Source: Pseudopyrenochaeta lycopersici
Lineage: Eukaryota > Ascomycota > Dothideomycetes > Pleosporales > Pseudopyrenochaetaceae
DNA length: 64,000 nucleotides
NCBI GenBank assembly: GCA_003313425.1
Contig: NHZP01000005.1
Coordinates: 372,001 to 436,000, forward strand
Direction: 5' to 3'
Shown: positions 1-9,688 of the stretch, in pieces
How the letters are laid out: each line of letters opens with the position of its first letter
Numbering within the stretch: position 1 is the stretch's first letter
Made by a program: the position numbers and the translations under genes
Notes under the pieces: generated by a model
Told to the model about the DNA's origin: nothing
The model's database searches: none
What the model saw: only the letters and a program-made list of their open reading frames with translations

Positions 1-264
1 ATTGCTAAAGAAAATGACGTTTCACCTGCCACGATCCTTATCAGCTATCATGTCAACAAAGGCGTTGTGGTGCTTCCCAAATCCGTTACCGAGAAACGAA
101 TTTCCAGTAATAAAGATGTAATTTCGCTCACAACAAAGCATTTGGATGCACTCGACAGTCTAGCAGCCAGCGGCAGAGCGACACGTCTGAACACTCCTCT
201 GTGGGGATTCGATCTCGGCTTTGCTGACTGGTATGGCCCTGCGGAGCCTCGATCGATAGGCTAA
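1..264 (+). CDS. Aldo/keto reductase, C-terminal part (cut by window start)
   Basis: The frame is open from the first base and ends at TAA 262-264. The visible 87 residues match the last part of an aldo/keto reductase: a helix with the pattern VSPATILISYHVNKG, then VVVLPKSVTEKRI, which in this family is the segment that contacts the NADPH phosphate (KS...R), and then the variable C-terminal loop. The enzymes reduce aldehydes or ketones with NADPH in the cytosol. The catalytic Asp-Tyr-Lys-His residues lie upstream of the window, so substrate and completeness cannot be judged. The family call is firm, the role unknown. Confidence 0.85.
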   Translation: MAKENDVSPATILISYHVNKGVVVLPKSVTEKRISSNKDVISLTTKHLDALDSLAASGRATRLNTPLWGFDLGFADWYGPAEPRSIG

Positions 265-955
265 TAGAGACTCAAAAGTACGAAGTGTGCGAATTTGTCT
301 CCATTCTAGCAATTCAACTTTTTCTTTACAGTAGTCAATACTTTCGTGTTTGTTGTGCTGGCCATACACGGTGATTACAGGTGCAGTTATTTGATTACGC
401 ATTATGTCAGAGTGAGATTGCCCGTCCCTTACACAGTACGTGCGGACGCGAGTGGTACTCATGGAACCCCTTGGGCTTCAAAGTATATGATACATTCAAA
501 ATAGGCCTTTACATCAGGTTCCAGATGTTCCACTTGTTGTTCCCCAGTGTCCTATTGCGAAGTCGTGGGCTGCGTTACCGTGATTGCGAGGTGAATGATA
601 TCGTAGATATGAGCCGCTGGTCAGAACTCTAGTAGTTTGCCGGCCAGCGAACGCATTGAAGGCCCAGGAACATCATTTGGCACACGTAGTCCCACCAAAA
701 GCTTGCATGGCTGTTTAAGCTTCGATTATCTATCTGTAACATCGCGAAATCTGAGTGGGGCTTGATAAGCGAGCAATGAAGCAAGCTATTCATAAATCTG
801 GTGTCCAGGAACCTAGTGATATCACCATCAGCCAAGCGAGCACTGCAGATATCACTTCTCTATCTCGTAAACACGATTAATTGGAGATTGTTTGTTAATC
901 CTAAGAGTTGCTATTGTAGTCTATGCGCTCTCATGACATTACCATTCTTCGATAC
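265..955. other. Intergenic, no gene seen
   Basis: This lies between the 3' end of the reductase and the 3' end of the monooxygenase, so the two genes converge here. Short open frames are present but none has an ATG, splice signals and a recognisable product. I see no repeat. Confidence 0.5.
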
Positions 956-2987
956 CTACGCCTTATAAGGAGCTGGAGCAATACCCTCGGACAAAGCCTT
1001 TATCCGCATAGCAAGTAACTTGGAGTGAAAGCGAGTATAAGGAAGATAGCCTACCATTATCCATAGGTTGGGTACTCCAGTCTCCCGGTAGGCGGTCTTG
1101 AATTCGCCCTCTTCATCAATACCCCAAATTGGGCCACAATTGTCGGCAATTTTGTCGCCCAAAGTTTCCCGAACAGAGTCAATGGTACTAGAGAAGCCAG
1201 TGGCGAAGACTATCAGGTCAAATTCGCGCTCACGGCCATCGTTGAGAATTACCTTATTCTCCGTGAACCTCTCAATATAACCAGGCTCTACTTTAATTCT
1301 GCCATTGATGATATGCTCACAAGCGCCAGCGTCGAAATAAAAACCGCCATTACGGGTTTGGCCTAGGGTTGCATTCCCAGTGCCACGTTGGCCTCTCCAA
1401 GTTCGGAGACCACGAGCGTTGAGTGCAGTGAGCATGGGCCTATCGAGGTCCTCAAGGACCCTGGCATTACGCCGAGCGAGCTCTTCTCCGGGACCAACCG
1501 GCGTAGCAAAGAAAAGACGGTCCTCCTGCTCCAGGGAAGGGCGGTTGCCGTTTTCGTCGGGGCCATAGTTGCCAATGATACGGGGAACGGAGTGTGTGAG
1601 CGACATTATATATGTTGGTGAGCGCTGCAAGAGGGTGACGTCAATGCCACGACGTGAGCAATCGAAAGCAGTATCAAAGCCAGAAGACGAGGTGCCCACC
1701 ACGCATACCTTCTTACCAACAAAGTCACGAGAGCTGTCGTGCATGGTCGAGTGGCGAATCAAGCCACCCTTGAATTCGGCCATTCCGGGAATGGCGGGGA
1801 CCATGGGGAGGCCACATAGGGAGGTGGCCATGACGACCTGCTTTGGGTGCAGTGTTCGGATCTCTCTGCCATTCTTATCGATCACTACAGTCCAGTTGCC
1901 CCGGTTGTCCTGCTCTGCCCTGACAACCGATGACCCACACCAGACGTTAAGCTCAAGAGCCGAGGCATACCACTCCATATATATACCCTGCTTCTGGGCA
2001 GGAGTGTATGTAGGCCAGTGCTTGGGGTACGGAAAGTACGGCAGGTCGTCGGCCCAATGGGGGAAGTGAAGCGACAGGTACTCGTAACGTTTTTTCCAGA
2101 CGTCCCCAATCTCCGCGCTACGATCGATGATAAGACTGTCGATGCCGAGCGCCTTGCACCGAGCGGCTAGTGCCAGACCACTACTGAAATGTGAACATTT
2201 TACTCGAGATTGGGAGATAGACACTCACTTCTGGCCACCACCAACAATTAAGATTTCGGGATTCGCAGCATTGATATCTATGGCTCTTTGCTTCTCCCAG
2301 CTTATAGGGCCGGTCATATGACCATCAGCGGGGGAAATCTCAGGAAACTGCTTAAGCTGCTCGGCGACGGTGTGCATAGTGTAGATCTTCCAACCCTGCT
2401 TAGTGAGGACCGAGTTGATCACAGCTGAAGCAACCACGAGCTCAGTCTCGAAAGACACGATGAATTGCAGCTGGGAAAAATCAGAATAGAGGCGGGCAAC
2501 AGTGGGTTCTGGTTCAAGAAACTGAAAATTGGTGGCCGTGGTCTTAGGAAGAAGGTCTTTCGCAGCTTTCAGGATTGCTGGTTGGAAGTTGAAGGTACGA
2601 TAATCCCAAGTGAAAGCCAGCTTGTCGCGCCAAACTCCTGCAAACTACATCAGTCATATTCAAGGACTATCTATAATGAGTGGACTCACCATATTCGAGG
2701 AAGATGTCGGTAAATGCATGCGCATCACCTTTGCCCATGATCTCAGATAGGCGGGCCACAACCGCCTCGGCCTCCTTTTGAGCATCACAGTCGGCAGGGA
2801 TCTCGATTCCTAGGACGTCCGATGTGGGAAGAGCGTGATTGTATTTGAAGTCGTACATGTAGCCATCAGCGAGATGGGGTTTGGGGGCGACCTCTAGCTC
2901 GATCTGATTAATGCCTATTTTGGCTTTCAAGTCGGCAAAGCCAAACTTGTTGTCAACAAGAGACTCGTCAACAGCATGGGGGGCCAT
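956..2987 (-). CDS. Flavin-containing monooxygenase (YUCCA/FMO-like), three exons
   Basis: Exons are 2690-2987, 2229-2637 and 956-2183, giving 644 residues. Introns of 52 and 45 bases have GTGAGT donors and CAG acceptors. The N-terminal third is an NTF2/SnoaL-like domain ending in a GVWRDKLAFTWDYRTF-type segment. Then come the FAD-binding GGGQNSG motif at about residues 230-237 (split by intron 2), the FMO signature FKGGLIRHS, the NADPH-binding VVGTSSSG near residue 400, and ATGFSS near the C-terminus. Such proteins oxygenate N, S or carbonyl groups of small molecules. An in-frame ATG at 3065 would add 26 residues; I prefer 2987 because the extension looks like untranslated leader. The gene is head to head with the dehydrogenase at 3567, which suggests joint control. 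Substrate is unknown. Confidence 0.9.
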
Positions 2988-3566
2988 CTTGTGTATGCGA
3001 AGGTGATGAAAGGTCTTTGTCTCACAGCTCCTAGACGGGCAACAAAGCTGTTTTTCAATTGACATGGCAGGTTACGTTACGTCCGGTCTATGGAAGTGCC
3101 ATGATCTAGCTACTGACGAACCATGGCTTGTTATTGCGTAAGTGCGACTTTGGGCGTGATCTGCGTCCCCAACTCGCCAGGAACTCTGAGGAAATGGCAG
3201 AAATGGTTTTGCTCTAGATCAGCGCAACGGACCGGACTGTTTTCCAGTTGCCATTGGAACAGCGTTTGTGCCTTTTTGGTTTCGCCCGATCGGACATAAA
3301 ATATATCCGAACATACTTCTGTACGGGCAAAGCTATGACGGTGCATTAGGTGTAGCGCTGAGCATCGGTCGTAGTAACTATAAGCCCCGATCAGATATTG
3401 AATAAGGAACGTTTTGATCCGAAGCTCCGGACCGGAGCGTCCGTGAACAACGCAGCATGTACGCTGTAGAAAGGCTCGAGGAAGTACAGAAGAAACCGTG
3501 CTCTCAAGTTCTTCCATCTCCTCGTCGGTCATCTTACCCAACTGATAACGACTATTACGTCTCAAG
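2988..3566. promoter_or_regulatory. Shared divergent promoter region (FMO / Gfo-Idh-MocA)
   Basis: These 579 bases separate the start codons of two oxidoreductase genes transcribed in opposite directions, so both promoters must lie here. A 147-codon open frame on the minus strand crosses the region, but it has no domain I recognise and overlaps both leaders, so I treat it as chance. I could not pick out a specific operator. Confidence 0.5.
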
Positions 3567-4873
3567 ATGGCCACTCAGCGTCGTCTTAAGCTCGCCCTGA
3601 TCGGGCTCGGCCGTCTTGGTGCCATCCGTTCTCGCATTCTCACTCTTCAACAGCCTCGTATCGAGCTTGTCGCGGCCTGTGACACCAAGCCTGGTTCTGC
3701 CGAGTGGGCCACCGCAAATCTCCCACCTTCTGTCAAGTTCTTCGCAGATCCTGAGGATTGCATGAAGAATAGTGGCGCAGAGGCTATCCTCATCTCCACT
3801 GCGACTGCCACTCATGCTTCTCTGATTTGCCAGGGTCTTGACCTCGGCTTAGTGAGTTTGTCAATGATGTTCTAGCACTCTTATGAGCCCCCAAAGCTGA
3901 TAACTACTAGCATGTCATGTGTGAGAAGCCCATCTCCGTGGATGTGATCACTACCGAGGAGGTTCTCGTCAAAGCTGCATCCCACCCCCATCTAAAGTTC
4001 TTAGTTCCATTCTGCAGACGATGTGAGTATCTTCCATGCCTTTAAATGACTATCTGAAACTGACATGCGCCAGACGATGACTCATACAATGCTGCGAAGA
4101 TGCTGGTCGAAAACGGCTCGCTCGGTGAAATCCACGCTGTCGAGACCACCTGTCTTGATCAGCAAGACCCTACTGGTACGAATTCTCTTCAGCTAATGTT
4201 TAGGCCCGGCTAATCCCCTCATAGGATTTTTCGTCACATTCTCTGCGCAATCCGGAGGTATCTTTGTTGATATGGGTGTCCATGATGTTGGTTGTCCCCC
4301 TAAAATTTGAGGTCGCTTGCTGAAATAACACAGATTGACATTGGCCGTTACTTCCTGGATGTGAAGTCAGGCCTTGCTAACCCCAGAAAGCAGGTGAACA
4401 GAGTCATTGCCATGGGCCAGCAAGCTGTCTACGGCAGTCTCGTCAAGTATGGTGACTGTGACAATGGATGGGGACTAGTTGAATTTGCTAATGGGAAGAT
4501 CTTGACCACCCACTTGGGCCGCACTCTCACCAATGGCTTTGAAAGTACAACCCGCGTGTGCGGTACCAAGGGACATTCTGTCGTCAACGGTAACTCCACG
4601 CTGAATCGAGTCGAGATTCGCGATTCGTACGGTGTCCGCACAGCGACTACGCCCGATGCATTCGTTCTTTACGACAGATCGTTTCTCAACGATCTTGCCG
4701 AATTCGCTGATGCTATTCTCGACCAGAAACCCCTTACTTGCACCCCAGATGATGCCTACGAGGCGGCCAAAATTGCTACTGCTCTGCAGTACTCGTTTCG
4801 CAATGGTGTACCTGTCTACTTTGATGAAAATGGCCAGCCAGTCATGGAGACTGCCAATGGAAAATGTCCCTAA
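3567..4873 (+). CDS. Gfo/Idh/MocA-family dehydrogenase, inositol 2-dehydrogenase-like, five exons
   Basis: Exons are 3567-3851, 3911-4022, 4074-4175, 4225-4286 and 4334-4873, giving 366 residues with frame kept at every junction. The N-terminal Rossmann fold shows the dinucleotide motif GLGRLG at residues 13-18, then the family's CEKP motif (the Lys is catalytic), formed just after intron 1. GVHDIDIGRYF, formed across intron 4, is the conserved catalytic Asp/His region. The C-terminal alpha/beta domain is complete. The family oxidises sugar or inositol hydroxyls with NAD(P). Similarity is best with inositol 2-dehydrogenase, but substrate cannot be read from sequence. It is divergent from the FMO and converges on the Zn2Cys6 regulator. 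Confidence 0.9.
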
Positions 4874-5002
4874 ACTTTGGCGAGGTTATCATCTCAGTAC
4901 TCGAATGATTTGAGCTATAAATACTAGTAACATCCTGCTATTCGGCCAATTTCTTTTATGGATTTCAAAGCTCAATCATGGCCATATAGATGTTTCACCT
5001 TA

Positions 5003-8000
5003 TTACATCTGCGCTTCAGGGATATTCGAGGTCGTTGCTGTATCTTCCCACCAGGCGGGCCCGCTGAGGGACTTCACCAATTCTTAGCTATTGGAAGACC
5101 GAAATTTCAATATTGACTCACCGTTGCGTTGTCGTTTCCGAAAATATCCTGCAGAAGCATTGGATCCCAGAAATCGTGTAACTGACGCATGTCAGTTCTG
5201 GCTATCAACATTATGGGTGGTAGTCTCACAAGTTCGTCAGTTAAGCTGGAAGTTGCTAATGGTAGTGGCGTGCTTGTCGACATCACCTCTGTCACCCTCA
5301 GTGAACCTTGGGGGCCTCTATAATCACGTCGGTCTGGTGGAGGATCTGACATGTTTGAAATATGCGAATCAGTTGGTGTCCCAGCAAAGTGAATAGTCTT
5401 GATAGTCCGACGAGCCTGACCCGCCCGCTCGATTAGCCTCGTTCGCCAGCCGAGCAGCTCTAGATCTTCGCCGTCCTCCTGTTCTTCGCTTGGCCCTCGC
5501 CGACCCAGAGCAGTATCGTGCTGTGAGTCAGCCGCTTGGGCGGTAGACGCCGCGGAGATCTTAGCAGATGCTCGAGTACGTAATTTCACAAGCCACTCCA
5601 GATTACGGCGGTAACGAGGAGTGCCAGCGCCGTGTTGAATCAGTGAAGTAAATAAGTCGATAGAGGCATCAATCTGTGAAAGAACAAAGGTAGACATGGC
5701 ATGGCCCGGATGGCGTAGTAACAACGTTCCTAAGCATAAAACTGAGCCGAAGACATGAAACTGGGAAAAAATCCTGAGCTTTCGAGGTATCAAGTGGAAG
5801 ACGTCCATGATCTTACCCACAAATGCCACTGCCTAGTACTAACAGTGGGAAAGCGAATATGGATGTCAGTGACAATACTAATGATGATCTGTCTTAATTA
5901 GTGCATAGTGGCAGGAGGATTCAGTGATAAACTTACTGCGCAACGTTCTATCACAGTCAAGAATGAAGGCTGGTACATAAAGTTGATGCGATCATCAATG
6001 TCTTCATAGAGTGCTTTTGCGTAATAAGGCCTATGAAGATTAATGATTGTCTCCGAGATATTTAGCGCAAGACTCATTTGCTCGTTGTTGTCAGCTAGAA
6101 CTGAAGATTTACGCTTGAGACAGACAAACTTGGAAAGAAATGATCATCGATCTGCGCGATGGCTCTGGAGATGCTTCGTATGCAGCTTCAACATGTGGGT
6201 ATCGAGAGGGCATGGACAGAAAGGCTGCCCGGCTACGGAGGGAGAACGGAAGGTTGCGCTCGAATTCGCAGCTAGAACGTCTCAACTTGTGTCCCAGCTT
6301 GTAGATAGGTTCTTCCGTGCAAAAACGTACAGCTTAACATTTAATTCAATAACTTGGGAATAAGCCGGCTTCCGCACTTTCATCGCCATGTTGAGGATTC
6401 TGAAACTTCATTAGCTCTGATCTGTATTCCTAATGAAAATACAAACTCAGCCGAAAGTTGAGATAGCTCAAATCGAAGTATTGTATAACTCTTCTCTCCG
6501 CTCAGATTCAACGGTTCAGAGGGAAATTCCGTATCGCAATGCTCAGGGTTAATAGCGCACCTGCCCACATTAAGTTTTATTGCAGTCAAGGGAGATGATA
6601 TTCGTACGGCCTCGAAAAGCAATGCGCTTGGAAGGTATCAGCAGCATTGCACTCCCAGAACACTTTGCGTCTTTCCTCAACAACCTCTTGCGGTAAATTC
6701 CATCGTGTACCATCTCGATGCATACCCATCTATGGAGTCCGTCAGCTGCATTATCATACTCTAGGAGGGCTACGCTTACCGCTTGAGCTAAACGCATGAC
6801 CAGACCCCATAGCGGCCAGGCATTGTCGCCACGTCGACCTTTGTCTAGCTGCCTACTCATATTTCAGCAGAGTAACATACTCTTGATAGTCAAGTTACGC
6901 ACAGATGCAGGTGTGCCATTAGATGCTAACTACAATCAATGGATGGACATGGGCGCTGGGCGGGGAACTCACTAGAGTTTGCAGTCCAGCGAGAGTGTTA
7001 TTCGAAAGAAAGTTTCCTTTGACCAATGCCCGTTCCGAAAGGTTTAACCAATCTTCGGCAGATGGGTCGTAATTGGGGGTTTCAATGTTGAACATGGTTC
7101 CCTGCGCCATGATGATGAAAACGAGCGCGATCTCTTGAGCATTTACTTGAGAAGGGATAGATACCCCACCCGCAAGCTTGTAGACACGATCAAATGTCTT
7201 TTCGAATTGAGCCTTGGGAGCGACGTCATGACTGTGTATTGTCAGGTGTTTCTCTAGATATTTGGTCATCAACACTCACTGCCAAGCACAGTATCGATAG
7301 TACGATTCGGCCAATGTCCAGGCCTCATCTCTCGGAGGCAGGTGTGAGAGCAGATTTCGAGTAGTAGTGCGAGCCGCTGAGTTGTTGAAAGGAAAGCATA
7401 TGGGTATGGTACCGGAACTCAGAAGATCAAGCTGAGAGTGAACTGGCTCTTGGGCTATTTCTGGAGAAGGGGCACGTGTGGGCACTGGAGAGTCTGATAC
7501 ATCTTGCGTTTCTGACTAGAATTTATTTAGTTGATTCAGCGCGGTTGAAGCCATCTGACATACGTCTTTCAGCCATTCACTGCCTGCGGTTGGGCCTAGA
7601 TACTTGGATCGACCACCCTTGCTAAGCATCAATGTACCAAAGGAGCCGTTTTGTTCGCCATCTTCAACAGAGTGAACAATAGGATTACTTGAAGAGCTAA
7701 CCCCTGTCGGGAACATGTTCGGGTGTCCTAAACCAGAACTATGTGGCAGATGGCTTCGAGTACCACATAGCTCCTGCGCCGGAGTAAGAAGGGTGACTCG
7801 CTCATCCGGATTGTCAAGTTGCATTACAGTTTGATGATGATTGTCCTCGGTCCTTGAGGAGAACGCCGTTGTCTGTTGTTGTGGCTGCTCCAGCTGAGCA
7901 TCTTGATTGCCGAGAGCAGGGGAATCAGGGGAAATATCCTGCATATGTTCAAGCGACGGGCGCGGCTGTGGAGATCTTCTACCTTCCTGATCTTGGGTGG

Positions 8001-8456
8001 ATTGTGTATCCGAGTTTCGACTGCCATTGTTAATCTAGTCCAAAATATGGCTGTTGTAAACATGAACAGACCGAGCGAGTGTTTGTCCTTTCGTTGCCCC
8101 AGTACAAACATCAGCCCGATGTCGGCGGACACAGTTTGAGCATGGCACTGCATAATTTCTAGCTGACGAAAGATGTTCAAAGATAACATTACATACCCTG
8201 CCGGTTGCACCTCATCTTGAGTCTGCGACATTCTGGCATTGAATATCAGCCATTTGTCCCGCACGCACTTGTTTATCGTCTCACCTTCACAGCTGTAGCA
8301 CGGTCTTTGTTTTCTTTGCTTTTTGTGACGTCTTGGTGTTTCATTGGCCTCGCCCTGGGTGGATAGATGCTCCATGGCTTCGTTGAATACCGTTCTCATC
8401 CAGTCCTGACTAGCTAGTTGATGAGGACTAATGATCGGAGATGTGGAGGATGACAT
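5003..8456 (-). CDS. Zn2Cys6 fungal-specific transcription factor, about 16 exons
   Basis: My model has exons 8285-8456, 8197-8232, 8072-8147, 7564-8020, 7280-7515, 6973-7231, 6903-6925, 6780-6852, 6608-6729, 6447-6560, 6331-6399, 6130-6271, 5937-6080, 5817-5888, 5122-5760 and 5003-5071. They sum to 901 codons. The zinc cluster is rebuilt by the first three introns as C-EE-C-RRLKMR-C-NRQVP-C-SN-C-(8)-C at about residues 56-84. A fungal_trans domain follows (NAWPLWGLVMRLAQAMGMHRDG, then VFWECNAADTFQAHCFSRPC). It is a nuclear DNA-binding activator. The intron at 8021-8071 and the last intron, 5072-5121, are the least certain; without the last one the protein ends at 5107. A regulator beside the FMO/dehydrogenase pair may control them (inference). 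Confidence 0.8.
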
Positions 8457-9688
8457 CGGCCACTGAAACGGCGGGATCGGCTTGTTGACAAGACGGCATC
8501 GGGGATAGATATGTCCGGCATTAGATTAGCTCAGCAAGTCAACCTTTGGCGCGCATCATCAATCAATGTAGACATATGTCAAAATGTGACGCTGTTTAGC
8601 TTACCTTTTCATTATTTATTAGATTAAGTACAGCTGGGATATTAGCATTTCTGCTCATGCACGCTAGCGAGGTATCAAAAATATTATAACAATGTATAGT
8701 TATAGTCTCATAAATATAATCTGTGCTAAAAATGAATACAATAAGTAAATGTAAATTCCGGAAAGATGATCTACACAATGCACATCAGCAGTATCAAGGA
8801 TGGGCATTTCATTTGAGTGCTCCTCGACTATTACCTAGGTTCAATGTAGGTGATGCGAGTTGGGTAAACATGTCCACATAGAATGAGAGTGATAGATTCC
8901 AGCGTAGGAAGTTTGAGATAGCATGATTTAAAGTTCAGAAGCTTACAGGGTATTGACCAATAGTGAAGGATAGTAGATGAGAGTGGTCTTTCTATAGGCT
9001 TTAAGGGAAAGCTTTGGGAATTAGTAAGGTAGGAAACGGGCATAAAATTAAAAGAAAAATACAAAGAGATGCTTGGTTTAAGCGCCTAATGTTGTTACAA
9101 ATTAGGAATACTCAGGTCAATGACGTGGGTCAGCCACCTTATAAAAGCTGGTCCTGGGACCTTGCGTATTGAAGGGAGATATGCCGAGGTACGACATCAC
9201 GTGAGTAGTCACGAGTCTCAAAACTCTATCCACTTTCCCGGGTCTTATCCTGCATTTGCAATGAGCCCCCTGAAATTGTATGAGACGCCCATGTCAATTC
9301 ATCTCCTAGAATAGACCCTTATGCTTCCTTGTCTTCAACACAATATTCTATTGAATAGTGAGAGCAATTGAACTCTCTGCCTCTACTATATCGATCTCCC
9401 ACTCGCGCGATTAAACCCCCAGTCCTGTAGTCCCATTGCAATTTTGACTAGCCCTACCTATCTTCATAGTACGTCACTCGCTTATGTAGAGTAAGCTTAG
9501 CCAAGGCGGCCCACCCATCGCGTATCACCTGTTGCGTGCCCCACCAATCTTCACAGATCAACTCTGTAAGTGCTGTTATTACGTCCACTATTGTATTTAT
9601 CAATCTTGTCCAGGGTGGTGCTTTAACTTATCTATCGCGTCATCGCGTTGACTCCCCAGGCCGCGGAGTCAATCGTCGCCCGCTGGCG
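8457..9688. other. Intergenic, AT-rich middle part
   Basis: This holds the divergent upstream regions of the Zn2Cys6 regulator and the NLR gene. About 8590-9100 is visibly AT-rich. No inverted repeat ends or gene were recognised. The NLR frame stays open upstream to 9536, but without an ATG until 9689. Confidence 0.45.

Noticed and set aside
3131..3574. 147-codon minus-strand open frame between FMO and dehydrogenase
   Set aside because: It overlaps the dehydrogenase start, has no recognisable domain, and fills what must be the shared promoter.
8590..9100. AT-rich stretch as another MITE or RIP-degraded element
   Set aside because: No inverted ends, no target duplication and no coding remnant found by eye.
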